Source: Anaerococcus sp. (lineage in GTDB: Bacteria; Bacillota; Clostridia; Tissierellales; Peptoniphilaceae). From it: a stretch of 64,000 nt of DNA. The stretch is taken from NCBI GenBank assembly GCA_030532385.1, contig JAUNLG010000001.1, forward strand, positions 62,001 to 126,000, given 5' to 3'. The translations under genes and the position numbers were made by a program. How positions within the stretch are numbered: the first letter of the stretch is position 1; every line of letters starts with the position of its first letter. Under the pieces are notes generated by a model. The model saw only the letters and a list, made by a program, of their open reading frames with translations. It was not told the DNA's origin and did no database searches. Positions 18,467 to 27,874 of this stretch are shown here, in pieces.

Positions 18467-19687
18467 TTGAATTGTATTATTGCCCAATCTGGTGGTCCTA
18501 CTAGTGTTATTAATGCCTCTTTGTCAGGAGCTATTAGCGCTGGGATTGATTTTGGTTTTGATAGGATTCTTCTTAGCCTAAATGGGATTGAGGGGATTCT
18601 TGGAGGAAATTTTAGGGAAGTTGATAAGAAAAAGTTTAAGGCCACTAAGGCTAAGGATAGGCTGATGACTAGGCCGTCTTCTATCCTAGGCTCTTGTAGG
18701 TATAAGTTGGCTGATGATTTAAAAGATCCTTCTTATGAGAAAATCTTTAACTTTTTAAAAAGTGAGAATATTTCAGTATTTATCTACATAGGGGGCAATG
18801 ACTCTATGGATACTGTTATGAAGCTTAATACATATATGGAAGATAATAACATAGAGGGGATCAATATTGTAGGTTGTCCTAAGACTATAGACAATGACCT
18901 AAATGGGATGGACCATTCTCCAGGCTTCCCATCAGCTGCCAAATACATAGGTTCAACTCTTAGGGCTATAAGGGCTGATGTTGATATTTATGACCTTAAA
19001 AGTGTGACAGTGGTTGAAATCATGGGCCGCCATGCTGGTTGGCTTGCCGCTTCCTCCCTACTTGCTAACCATAAGTACCCAAAAGAGCTTGTCAACCTTG
19101 TCTATGTTCCTGAAATGGACAAGTCCTTAGATGAGCTAATGGCAGAGGTTAAAGCTAAGCTAGATTATGAAAATAACCTGATAATAGCCCTAGCTGAAGG
19201 CTTTAGGGATAGGAAGGGGGACCTTGATAAGGTTACTTTTTCTAATGCCAAGGATGGTTTTAACCACAAGGTTGTAAGTGGTGTTGGCCAAAGGCTGGCT
19301 GATTATATTAGGGATAGGCTAGGTATTAAGTCAAGGGCTGTTGAGCTTAGTATTATCCAAAGGACTTCTACTAATATTTCCCTTACTGATGCCAAGGAAG
19401 CTTTCAGCCTAGGTTATAGGGCCCTTAAGTTAGGTATGGATAAGACCAATCTTATTCCTGTTTTAAGAAGAAAGAATCAAGATTCTTATGAAGTTTATTA
19501 TACTGAAGTTAAACCTAGTGAAATCGCGAATAAGGAGATGAAGATCCCTAAGTCTTGGCTTAAGGATTATGATACATTTAGCCAAAAAATGATCTCTTAT
19601 GCCCTTCCTTTAATAAAAGGGGAGGCGGAAGTTCATTATGAGGATGGGATGCCTGTCTTTATAGAACTTGGAGAATTTATCAAATAA
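18467..19687 (+). CDS. pfp: PPi-dependent 6-phosphofructokinase
   Basis: Phosphorylates fructose 6-phosphate reversibly, using pyrophosphate rather than ATP. The 406-residue protein starts MNCIIAQSGGPTSVIN. PPi-type signatures are GGNDS at 109-113 (Asp in place of the second Gly of ATP enzymes) and PKTIDND at 138-144 (Lys in place of Gly). The start codon is TTG at 18467, 7 nt after AGGAG. An out-of-frame ATG-TTT-TGA at 18462-18470 overlaps it. It is monocistronic and gives a reversible, ATP-sparing glycolytic step. Confidence 0.92.
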   Translation: MNCIIAQSGGPTSVINASLSGAISAGIDFGFDRILLSLNGIEGILGGNFREVDKKKFKATKAKDRLMTRPSSILGSCRYKLADDLKDPSYEKIFNFLKSENISVFIYIGGNDSMDTVMKLNTYMEDNNIEGINIVGCPKTIDNDLNGMDHSPGFPSAAKYIGSTLRAIRADVDIYDLKSVTVVEIMGRHAGWLAASSLLANHKYPKELVNLVYVPEMDKSLDELMAEVKAKLDYENNLIIALAEGFRDRKGDLDKVTFSNAKDGFNHKVVSGVGQRLADYIRDRLGIKSRAVELSIIQRTSTNISLTDAKEAFSLGYRALKLGMDKTNLIPVLRRKNQDSYEVYYTEVKPSEIANKEMKIPKSWLKDYDTFSQKMISYALPLIKGEAEVHYEDGMPVFIELGEFIK

Positions 19688-19724
19688 TGATTTACTTGTG
19701 ATTTTATAAAATAATCCTAAATAT

Positions 19725-19808
19725 AAAAGGCGAGGAAATTGAGCTAACCCCACTAAGTTTGATTAAAAATCAACTTAATCTAGCAAGCTTAAAAGTCCCG
19801 CCTTTTTT
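19725..19808 (+). terminator. Structured terminator or small RNA after pfp
   Basis: An outer stem AAAAGGCG (19725-19732) pairs with CGCCTTTT (19799-19806), extended by GGA/TCC across one bulge. Inside, GCTA (19743-19746) can pair with TAGC (19781-19784), and AAGTTTGATT (19755-19764) pairs with AATCAACTT (19768-19776) with one bulge. T6 follows the outer stem. The element is far longer than a minimal terminator. It may be only the pfp terminator or a folded RNA in its own right; no known family is recognised. Confidence 0.5.
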
Positions 19809-20063
19809 GAAGGGGTATTTTTTAATAGCACTAATAAGGAAATAAGGTTAACAAGGGTTAATAACACTTTTAAAGTAAAAATCAACCTTGGCTAAAAGCC
19901 TTATATAAAATAAAATGAAAAGCTTAGACTTTTGCAAAATGTTGTTTAAGGATGAGTATAAAAATCTATTCATATGTTGAAAGCAAAATAGAACTTATTC
20001 CAGTAATTTTGCTAGAAATATTATTTCTATAAAAAAGATATGTTTTTATCAAAAGCAATAAAA

Positions 20064-20106
20064 AACAAGGTTCTAATTTAAATATTATAAAAATTAGAGC
20101 CTTGTT
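20064..20106 (-). terminator. Terminator of the decayed toxin-antitoxin operon
   Basis: A 16-bp stem (20064-20079 with 20091-20106, one G-T pair) and an 11-nt loop. On the minus strand it is followed by T6. It lies 52 nt beyond the toxin remnant's stop. The stem is intact although the genes are not. The stretch 19810-20060 shows nothing else that I can support. Confidence 0.65.
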
Positions 20107-20157
20107 AAATGATTGGCATTATTTATTTAAAATTAAATCATCCTTCTATATCTCTTC

Positions 20158-20348
20158 TTATTTAAACAAATCAGAATCTGATCCAGCTCTAACTAATGAT
20201 AAAACTAGTATATCTTCAAATTTTTCATATATTAATAAAAAATCTGGCTCTATATGACATCCTCTTATTCCTTTAAATTTTCCTAATAGAAAATAATCAT
20301 GGTATTATTCTTAAAGAATTCATCATTAGCTATTTTGTATACTTTATC
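20158..20348 (-). pseudogene. Remnant of a YafQ/RelE-family toxin gene
   Basis: The frame ending at 20158 encodes a YafQ-like C-terminal half: KFKGIRGCHIEPDFLLIYEKF, then LVRAGSDSDLFK and stop. This matches the YafQ pattern of a G-K/W-x-G-x-R-x-x-H-x-x-P-D core and a C-terminal R-x-G-x-H/D-x-x-LF. Upstream, in another frame, are KIANDEFF-like residues that normally precede YHDH in the toxin, so at least one frameshift is present. The N-terminal half is missing. The mRNA interferase is therefore inactive. Confidence 0.75.
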
Positions 20349-20600
20349 TTATACTTCAAGGGATATGCTCAAATTATCTATATTGTCGAAGCACTTGATA
20401 TTTTCATCGTTAGCAATAATTTTTGCTTCTTCTATTGCCTTTAAAGTTTCTGCATTTGGATCATTATGGAAAGGAATTCCATTTGATCTAATACTAGCTT
20501 TCAAAAAAGCTTTATTGCTGTAGACATATTTAGTCCTAATTTAGAATATATTTCCTCAGCTTCTTTTTTGATTTTCTTATCTGTCCTTATTAGTAGCCAT
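20349..20600 (-). pseudogene. Remnant of a DinJ/RelB-family antitoxin gene
   Basis: From an ATG at 20598-20600 with a TAGGA-type ribosome binding site, the pieces MATNKD, KKIKKEAEEIYSKLGLNMSTAIK and FLKASIRSNGIPFHNDPNAET follow in different frames. They are the successive parts of a DinJ/RelB antitoxin. The last part continues to LSISLEV and a stop at 20349. At least two small indels break the frame, after about residue 6 and near residue 29. It lies directly upstream of the toxin remnant, the usual antitoxin-first order. Confidence 0.75.
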
Positions 20601-20711
20601 GACTATCCTACTTCCAAGTAATAGTAAGACATTATAGGTACAATAGCAACATAATGCCCTAGTTTTGTATGTATATTTCTTATAATCGTCTATGAATATC
20701 AGTACAAAAAG

Positions 20712-20754
20712 AAAAATCGGTGCTAGAGAACAAATCAGTCATTCTGCAACACCG
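20712..20754 (-). terminator. Terminator of the glycoside hydrolase operon
   Basis: CGGTGCTAGAGAA (20718-20730) pairs imperfectly with TTCTGCAACACCG (20742-20754), with a T5 run on the minus strand. It lies just past the GH2 stop at 20764. Confidence 0.6.
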
Positions 20755-20763
20755 CCTTCTTAT

Positions 20764-23700
20764 TTATTTGCCTCTTATTTTGATTAATTTTAAGTCATTA
20801 GCTAAAAGGTAGACAAATATGTCCCCTCCCACCTTAAGATAAGTCATGGCCCCATGGCCTTGGGTTTTTATGGAAAAATCTTTTATCTTTTCGCCAATAT
20901 CTATGACTTTTTTGCAATACCTAGTCTCATCAATTTTTCTATTATTTACTTTGATTGAAGAAATCTCTATTTCCTTAGGCCTTTTATCCCTTATTTTAAC
21001 AGACCTTATCCTAAGTTTTTCTATAAGGTCTAAGTTTCCTTGTATTTTAATATAGGTCGCCTTAACCTCTCCTAGGTCAAGGTAGAGGGTATGGTTTTTG
21101 TAGGTTTTCTTATAGGTTAGTCTTTCATAGGTCTTGCCATCTTCTGAGATAAGGACCTTATAGGTTTCCTTATCTTCTACCTTAAGTTCAACTTCTCCTA
21201 TCAGCTGTTGGCTATCAAAATAATAGGTTATTTCATCTTTTCCTAATTTTTTTCCTAGGACAAAATCTTCTATATAAGCATCTTTCATGGAAGATTCTTC
21301 TATAAGCCCTAGCCTTAGGGTAAAGCTTAGATTAAAATCTTCCACATAACCCCTTATAGAATAATATTTTTTCTTATAAAATTCATCAAGGTCAAAACCT
21401 TCATAACTTGCCCTAAAACCATAGGCTAGGAGCCTGCCCTCATTATCTACGAGGGGAACTTCTTTAGCTAGGATAATCTTTTCATCTTTAAAAACTTCAA
21501 GATATTGGTTTAGGGCCTTTACTTTATAAGTTTCATCGTCCCTTAATCTTTTTTTAAGGTCCTCTTTTGGGTCCTTGCGGCTTATTTTTTTAAAAGAAGC
21601 TTTCTTGCTAGGGCTTGCTCCCCTTATGGATAAGGTTTTGGGGGCAAGGTCCTTAGCCCATGCACGGACTTTTATGGACCCATTATCCTTAGACCTTAGG
21701 ATTAAGAGAAGCCTTCCCCCATAGGCTTTCTTGTAATGACTTCTAAAGGAAGTAAAGTCCTTGGGATCACCATTATCAAGGCCTAAGACCTCTCCCTCAC
21801 CTAATAAGTCTATATAGATTTCATCTTCCCTATTATCAAGGATTTGACCTTTGGGGCCTACTATATCTAGGCTTACAAAGTTTATCCCATCCATCCTAGG
21901 ATAAAAGGCCCTCATCCTAAGGCTAGCCTTGGATTTCTTGCTGGTAATGTATTGCCTACCTACTGGATTTTTGATTATATTTCCAAACTTATCATAGGCT
22001 ATTGCCCTGATAGAGCCTTGTTGAAATGGAAAGTCCCAGGTCATATAAAGGGACCTATAGCCCTCTTCCCCAAGAGTCCTCCTATAGCAATGGCCTGCCT
22101 TGGTCTTATAGTCTTTCATATATTTTTTGCCCAAAGACCTCCTCTTTCCATCCTCATCTTCAAAAATAAGGTCGACTGCACTGGCGTTGGTGTAGACTGT
22201 AAGAGGGATTGGCCCTTTTATTTTTTCCATATCCAGGGTGTTATATGATGGTAAAAGATGGCAAGTATAAGAGTCTTCATTCCATAAGGACCTATAAAGG
22301 TAGTAGGAATCCTTGGCAAAACCTGCTAGGTCATTTATACCAAAGAATGATGACCTTGGAGCTGGGAACCCATATATATCTCCTCTTCCTATACCATTGT
22401 AGGGGGTTGGCTCACCCAGATAATCAAAGCCTGTCCAAACGGCCTGTCCTCCTATAAAATCTCTTTGAATTACATCAAAGTGGGCCTTGGCTGCAAAAGA
22501 CCCCCAAGGGACCTTGGACCTATCAAAGGAAGTTAATTTCATATCAGACTTTAAGTTTCCATCTATCCTGTCATAGCAAGACCTTGAGTTTACTGAAGAG
22601 ACTGACTCAGACTGCCAAAGTATCCAACCAGGGTGGTCTTTATGGATCTTATCATAAGTTTTTCCATCGCAGTAATTTAGGCCAACAAGGGACCCATCTT
22701 CACTTAGCCTATCTTCCATTTTTACAAAAATAGGGTCATAGCCATCCCTTAGGGTATTATCTCCAAGACTTAGAAACCTCTTGCCATCAACCTGTCTTGC
22801 CCATCTTATAAGATCTTCTAGGATCTTTGGATAGATAGATCTTTTGGATTGGTTGCTACCTCCAAGGATCTCATTGCCTAGGGAATATCCTATGATGGCT
22901 ACTGCATTGTAGTCTCTTTTTAGAGTCTCTTTTAAGTCAAATTCTGCCCAAGTCATAGACTTATTAGCTGAAAGGAGCTCTGATTTTCCGATCTTTTTAT
23001 CAAAGTACTTGGAATAATCATTGTAATTATTGTTCTTATCCAAGATCCACCCGTCAAAGATCTCTTCTATTAGCAAAAATCCTAACTTATTCGCAAGGTC
23101 TATTAGGCTTTTGGATCCGGGATTGTGGGTGATCCTAATCATATTGGCCCCCATGTCCTTAAGGATCCTTAGCTTTCTTTCACTGGCCCTAGGAAAATCT
23201 CTGGCCCCCAAGGCCCCATTATCATGGTGGATACAGACTCCCTTAAGCTTTATCTTTTCTCCATTTAAGGAAAATCCCTCATCCTTATCAAACTTATAAT
23301 AGGAAAATCCATAGGGAATTTCTTCCCTAGCAAGTAAGCTTTCACCATTATATATATTTGAAACTAGCTTATGAAGTTTCGGATCATCCAGGGTCCACAA
23401 GAGAGGATAAGGGATAGTAAAATCTAACCTATATTCTTTTGTGCTTAAGGCTGGTATGGATAGTGACCTGGCCTTTACTGACCCTAGAAGTCTATTAGCT
23501 AGGTATAGGTCATGGCCTAGGTCAAAACTTTGGGTAAATGGGCTATCATTGACAAGTCTTGCATTTATAGTAAGCTTGATCCTATCTTTTCTCTTGCTTA
23601 AGTCTTCATGGTCTATCCTTATCCCATAAAGGTCAAAGGATAATTTATTCTTTAGGATAAGTTTGACTGACCTATAGATACCAGAACCTGAATACCACCT

Positions 23701-24132
23701 AGAAGTTGGGATAGGATTGTCAACCCAAATGGCCAAGAGGTTGGGCCTATCATCATAAAGATAGGGGGTAAGGTCAAAGGCAAAGGGTGAATAGCCATGG
23801 TGGTGGGACCCTAGGTATTTTTCATTGATATAGACCCTTGCATTACAATATAGTCCATCAAATAAGAGGATAACTTTTCTTATATCCCTTATTATAAACT
23901 TCTTCCTATATAGGCCAACTCCTCCCAGCTTATAGGCAGACTGGGCCTCTCCTGCCTTAGAATAATCCCTATCTATAGAATAGTCATGGGGAAGGTCTAT
24001 ATCTTCCCACAAAGAATCATCAAAGTCTTTCTTATAAAAACCTATCCTATCTCCAAGGGTAAATTTCCAGGAAGAACCAAGGTCATAGGTCCCTAGTCTT
24101 TTATCTATTACTTCTATCTTTTCACTTATCAT
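20764..24132 (-). CDS. Glycoside hydrolase family 2, beta-galactosidase type
   Basis: Large cytoplasmic exo-glycosidase, 1122 residues. An N-terminal jelly-roll (about 15-165) is followed by an immunoglobulin-like domain and a TIM barrel with acid/base Glu near 418 in GYSLGNEILGG and nucleophile Glu near 508 in WQSESVSS. Then comes a DUF4982-like region (GEGEVLGLDNGDPKDF) and a C-terminal discoidin-like module (about 960-1080). The start at 24132 has GAGGAA upstream and overlaps the GH92 stop by 11 nt. No signal peptide. Beta-galactosidase is likely, though GH2 also includes other activities. Confidence 0.85.
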   Translation of the reverse strand: MISEKIEVIDKRLGTYDLGSSWKFTLGDRIGFYKKDFDDSLWEDIDLPHDYSIDRDYSKAGEAQSAYKLGGVGLYRKKFIIRDIRKVILLFDGLYCNARVYINEKYLGSHHHGYSPFAFDLTPYLYDDRPNLLAIWVDNPIPTSRWYSGSGIYRSVKLILKNKLSFDLYGIRIDHEDLSKRKDRIKLTINARLVNDSPFTQSFDLGHDLYLANRLLGSVKARSLSIPALSTKEYRLDFTIPYPLLWTLDDPKLHKLVSNIYNGESLLAREEIPYGFSYYKFDKDEGFSLNGEKIKLKGVCIHHDNGALGARDFPRASERKLRILKDMGANMIRITHNPGSKSLIDLANKLGFLLIEEIFDGWILDKNNNYNDYSKYFDKKIGKSELLSANKSMTWAEFDLKETLKRDYNAVAIIGYSLGNEILGGSNQSKRSIYPKILEDLIRWARQVDGKRFLSLGDNTLRDGYDPIFVKMEDRLSEDGSLVGLNYCDGKTYDKIHKDHPGWILWQSESVSSVNSRSCYDRIDGNLKSDMKLTSFDRSKVPWGSFAAKAHFDVIQRDFIGGQAVWTGFDYLGEPTPYNGIGRGDIYGFPAPRSSFFGINDLAGFAKDSYYLYRSLWNEDSYTCHLLPSYNTLDMEKIKGPIPLTVYTNASAVDLIFEDEDGKRRSLGKKYMKDYKTKAGHCYRRTLGEEGYRSLYMTWDFPFQQGSIRAIAYDKFGNIIKNPVGRQYITSKKSKASLRMRAFYPRMDGINFVSLDIVGPKGQILDNREDEIYIDLLGEGEVLGLDNGDPKDFTSFRSHYKKAYGGRLLLILRSKDNGSIKVRAWAKDLAPKTLSIRGASPSKKASFKKISRKDPKEDLKKRLRDDETYKVKALNQYLEVFKDEKIILAKEVPLVDNEGRLLAYGFRASYEGFDLDEFYKKKYYSIRGYVEDFNLSFTLRLGLIEESSMKDAYIEDFVLGKKLGKDEITYYFDSQQLIGEVELKVEDKETYKVLISEDGKTYERLTYKKTYKNHTLYLDLGEVKATYIKIQGNLDLIEKLRIRSVKIRDKRPKEIEISSIKVNNRKIDETRYCKKVIDIGEKIKDFSIKTQGHGAMTYLKVGGDIFVYLLANDLKLIKIRGK

Positions 24133-26239
24133 CTTTATTCCTCGGGCATAAATTGAGCCTAAATTTGATATGACTTGCCTTAAGTAAGGCTTCATGGCTG
24201 ATCTTTCCTTGGTCTATCCTCTGCCCATCTTTTTTAATATAATCGACAAATCTCTTGTGAGGATAATTTTCTTCTACTTCTATTATAAGTTTATTGCCAG
24301 CAGGTAATTTCACCTCCATCTTATCAAATAAGCCTATACCTAATTCATAAGACCCGCTTGCTGGACTTAGGGGATAGATTCCCATGGCTGATAGGATAAA
24401 CCAGGCTGCCATAGATCCATTATCCTCATCTCCTGGAAACCCATCTAGGCTATAGGAGAAATAATCTAGGAGGAGGGTTTTTACCAAGTATTGGGTCTTT
24501 TCCTTACTTCCTATAAGCTTATAAAGGTAGGGAAGGTGGAAGGCTGGCTGGTTATAGATTGACATTTGACCAAAATGGGCCTGGCCCATCTCTTCCATCT
24601 CATGGATTACTCCTCCATAGCCACCTGGCTTAAAGGTTGAATCCATATTGGCTAGGTCATCTAATCTTTTTTCAAAATCCTTTTTTGAAGGAAAAAGCTT
24701 AACCAGCTTATCCAAATCGTGGTAGGCATTGTAGGAATTCTGGTAGGCAGATCCTTCTGTATAAGGACCTCCCCAAGCTAGGGGATCAAAGTCTTTGATA
24801 AAATTACCTTCTTCATCCTTAGCCCTTAGGAGCTTAGTATCTTTATCAAAAAGATTTATCCAAGCTGATGAATATTGCCTGTAGGTCTTTTCTATTTCAG
24901 TCTTTCCCAAAAGTCCAGCTACCTTAGATATAGAATAATCTGCTAGGCAATTATCAAGAGTCTGGTTGACTGACTCAGGATAAGAAGCAGGAATATAGGA
25001 AAGGTCCCTAAAAACCTTAGCCCCTGCCCTGCCGTACCTACCGCTAGGGTCTTCTTTGTTGGCTGTATCTATCATGGCCTTTAGGAAGTCTTCTGCCATC
25101 CTAGCTCCTATGCCCTTAGTTAAGGCATCTGCTATGACATTATCGACCAAGGTTCCTGGCATAAGCCCTCTTTCATCAGGAGAAAGCCACTTGGGTAGGT
25201 AGGAGGTTTCCTTGTAGAAGTTTAGGATTGCCTCCAAGATATCTTCAAGGTCATCAGGCGCTATCAGTGACAATAAGGGAAAGAGGGTTTTTTGCCCATC
25301 CCAAAAGCCTATATTGGTATAAAGCTTGCCAAATCTTACCTTCCTAGCCAAGGTATCATAGTGGATGGGCTTTTGGTTTTCATCAAGTTCAAAAAATTTC
25401 ATAGGAAAAACCATGGCCCTATAGACACAATGGTAGAAGAATTTGACCCTATCTTTTTTATTGTAGGGATCATACTTGGCGAAGTTATCCTGGTAGTCTT
25501 TTTCTTCTATCTTAAAAATATCAAAATACTTATCCCAAGCCTTTTTACAAGAAAGGACCATTTGATCAAAGGTATCTTCTGCCCTGGCAAGGTTTAGATT
25601 AGCTTGGTCTTTTGATATAAAAGAGCTTGCACCCTTGATAGTAACTTGGTTTTCCTTAGTTTTTATATAATAGTCCTCCCCCTTCTTTTCTAAATCAAAG
25701 TCAACCTCTAGGCTAAGACTTATATGCATGGTAAAATTATCATCTTCACAGCCAGCAAAGTTAATAACCTCCCCTTGTATCTTCCTGGCATTTTTCTCTA
25801 GACTAAGCCCCTTGGCCCTTAGGATAAAACTTACCTCCTTATCAGCCTTAAATCTTATGAAAAACCTAGAATCAAAGCTAGTAAAGGATAGGACTCCTCC
25901 ATTATTGTAGTAAATCCTAGCAAAATTAGGCCTAAAAATTGATAAGTGGTTATTGTAAGAAATCTCTTCTTTATCTACAAAGGGTAGGATTTCAAAGTAG
26001 GAGAAATCTCCCATCCAAGGGCTGGGCTGGTGGGTTAACCTAAGGGCTAAAAGTCTCTTATCATGGGGGTTAAAGAAAAATGAAGGGTCATCATTGGTCC
26101 TTAGGGTCAGGTAGTTGTTGGCATGGGGTGAGCCTACTAGGGGTAGGGTATTGCCATTTGAAAACTCCCTTTTAGAATCCGTCCCCACTCTTATATCTGT
26201 AAATCTTATATCCTTTAGTGTCTTACTTATTATATCCAT
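24122..26239 (-). CDS. Glycoside hydrolase family 92, alpha-mannosidase
   Basis: Calcium-dependent exo-alpha-mannosidase family, 705 residues. Family landmarks are GSPHANNYLTLR near the N-terminus, FWDGQKTLFPLLSL in the catalytic domain, GQMSIYNQPAFHLPYLY, and the C-terminal FPGDEDNGSMAAWFILSAMGIYPLSPASG. The start at 26239 is chosen for its GGAGG ribosome binding site; it overlaps the upstream gene by 17 nt. There is no signal peptide, whereas many GH92 enzymes are exported. It probably trims mannose from N-glycan or yeast-mannan fragments inside the cell. Confidence 0.87.
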   Translation of the reverse strand: MDIISKTLKDIRFTDIRVGTDSKREFSNGNTLPLVGSPHANNYLTLRTNDDPSFFFNPHDKRLLALRLTHQPSPWMGDFSYFEILPFVDKEEISYNNHLSIFRPNFARIYYNNGGVLSFTSFDSRFFIRFKADKEVSFILRAKGLSLEKNARKIQGEVINFAGCEDDNFTMHISLSLEVDFDLEKKGEDYYIKTKENQVTIKGASSFISKDQANLNLARAEDTFDQMVLSCKKAWDKYFDIFKIEEKDYQDNFAKYDPYNKKDRVKFFYHCVYRAMVFPMKFFELDENQKPIHYDTLARKVRFGKLYTNIGFWDGQKTLFPLLSLIAPDDLEDILEAILNFYKETSYLPKWLSPDERGLMPGTLVDNVIADALTKGIGARMAEDFLKAMIDTANKEDPSGRYGRAGAKVFRDLSYIPASYPESVNQTLDNCLADYSISKVAGLLGKTEIEKTYRQYSSAWINLFDKDTKLLRAKDEEGNFIKDFDPLAWGGPYTEGSAYQNSYNAYHDLDKLVKLFPSKKDFEKRLDDLANMDSTFKPGGYGGVIHEMEEMGQAHFGQMSIYNQPAFHLPYLYKLIGSKEKTQYLVKTLLLDYFSYSLDGFPGDEDNGSMAAWFILSAMGIYPLSPASGSYELGIGLFDKMEVKLPAGNKLIIEVEENYPHKRFVDYIKKDGQRIDQGKISHEALLKASHIKFRLNLCPRNKDDK

Positions 26240-27857
26240 CTCTTTCCTCCACATATTTCTTGCTATAAGTATAAATTAAATCCCTAAGCCTTAAAACTTT
26301 CTCTTCTATAAGGGCTAGGCTTTGCTTTTTCCCAACCCTAGCCCCATAAGGATTAGTGAAAGATTCCAAAAGTCCAAAGCTAGGCAATTGGCTGACAAAT
26401 TCCTTGTAGGTTTTAGAAGCTAGGTTTTCTTTCAAAAATCCTATCTTCTCAGCCATCCTAAGCCCCTCACCCATGGCCTCTAACCTTACTGAACTTGCTA
26501 TTGTTAAATCCTCCTTGCCAGGGTAGGCTAGGAGGGTATCAGCTGATTCAAAATAATAAAAGCTAAGGTCTTTTCTAGGTTCCTTAACCCAGGCATCCAA
26601 GGCCCACCTTAAAAATCCATCAAAGCCCCTTAGGTACGCTAGAAGGATTATGTAGGTAGACTCTATAGGGCTGGAGTAGATAAAGGAATTAGGGAAAACT
26701 CCTGTCGATGTATAAAGGGAAGTATAAAGCCCCCTAGCCTTTCTCTTAGCCAAATAAGCCATAAGATCACCATCCAAGGAGTCTAGACCAAAGGATAGGT
26801 CATCTATCCTATCATATAGGCTAATATTTTCCTTAGAAAAATAGGTCTGATAGGCTATCTTTAGGCTCTTGCCCTCCTTATTCTTATATAGGCTTAAAAA
26901 ATCAAGGCTGTCTTTGACCAAGCTTTCGCTTCTTTCATCAAGACCTATATAGACCCTATCAAAGATCCCCTTTTGGTCAAGATGGTCGATAAAGGCCCTT
27001 AGAAACTTATCCCAATAGGTCTTATCTAGATGATCCTTATCCCAAGATATAATTGAAAAGGCATAAATTTTAGAAAAATCTTCCCCTCCAAGGTCAACAT
27101 AGGCATCAAAATGAGAAAAATCAAGGGCAAGGTCCTTGGCCAAATCGACTCTAACCATAGATGGATAAGGGTCATAGACCTGGTGGTTCCACGGTTCATC
27201 TACAATACTTACAGTAAGGGTCTTACCCTGGTAGGACCTATAAAGGTCAAGTAGGTTCCTTAGGGCTTGCTGGTGGCTTTCTTTAAACAAATCCTCATTA
27301 GAAATTCCAAAATAGCGGGCCTGGCTGTAGGGATATTGCCAAAGATTTAGGTCAAAGCCAATTGGTTTTCTTTCTATATCTAAGATTTCAAAACCCAGGT
27401 TAAAAGAAAACCTGGCCCCACCAGCCATAAGCTCCATAGGTCCCTCATAAAAACCAGCCTTACTTTCTCCTAAGTCTATATAAAGGTAAAAGTAGGCGGA
27501 ACTTTTGCCAGAAATCTTAAGACTAGCCCCCTTATCTATTATGTCTAAGGCCTTAATCTTTGGAAAATCCAACCTATCTTCTGGCCCATAGGCCCTGCCT
27601 ATATGGCCTAGGGTTGAGGATAGGGTATTTATTCTGACATTTTTGCAAACAATCCTAGCATCCTCTGATAAAAAATCATGGGCTCTTAATTTTACCCTTA
27701 TTAACTTATCTTTTTTATTATAGACCTTAAGCTTTATAACCAGCCTATCCTTCCTATAGGCAAAAATCCTCCTATCCCGAGTCCCTATTTTTTCATAATC
27801 CAAGGGTTCTTTGGGTCCAAGATTTCTTATCAAAAGGTCCTCATTTTCAAAAATCAT
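26223..27857 (-). CDS. GH123/DUF4091-like glycoside hydrolase
   Basis: A 544-residue protein with an N-terminal beta-sandwich (about 1-170) and a C-terminal barrel resembling DUF4091 and GH123 proteins. Landmarks are WQYPYSQARYF, VSIVDEPW, a probable catalytic Asp-Glu pair in YIGLDERSES, and GFDGFLRWALDAW. GH123 members release beta-linked GalNAc. The specific activity here is inference; only the fold-level pattern is visible. It is the first gene of the three-enzyme operon and overlaps the GH92 gene. No signal peptide. Confidence 0.68.
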   Translation of the reverse strand: MIFENEDLLIRNLGPKEPLDYEKIGTRDRRIFAYRKDRLVIKLKVYNKKDKLIRVKLRAHDFLSEDARIVCKNVRINTLSSTLGHIGRAYGPEDRLDFPKIKALDIIDKGASLKISGKSSAYFYLYIDLGESKAGFYEGPMELMAGGARFSFNLGFEILDIERKPIGFDLNLWQYPYSQARYFGISNEDLFKESHQQALRNLLDLYRSYQGKTLTVSIVDEPWNHQVYDPYPSMVRVDLAKDLALDFSHFDAYVDLGGEDFSKIYAFSIISWDKDHLDKTYWDKFLRAFIDHLDQKGIFDRVYIGLDERSESLVKDSLDFLSLYKNKEGKSLKIAYQTYFSKENISLYDRIDDLSFGLDSLDGDLMAYLAKRKARGLYTSLYTSTGVFPNSFIYSSPIESTYIILLAYLRGFDGFLRWALDAWVKEPRKDLSFYYFESADTLLAYPGKEDLTIASSVRLEAMGEGLRMAEKIGFLKENLASKTYKEFVSQLPSFGLLESFTNPYGARVGKKQSLALIEEKVLRLRDLIYTYSKKYVEERDGYNK

Positions 27858-27874
27858 ACATCCTCCTAGCTAAT

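Noticed and set aside
20299..20523. Plus-strand 74-residue frame in the gap after pfp
   Set aside because: It is the shadow of the decayed antitoxin/toxin on the other strand and has no ribosome binding site or family resemblance.
24133..24195. Upstream in-frame start of the GH2 enzyme
   Set aside because: The extra 21 residues lie inside the GH92 gene and lack a ribosome binding site; GAGGAA precedes the ATG at 24132.
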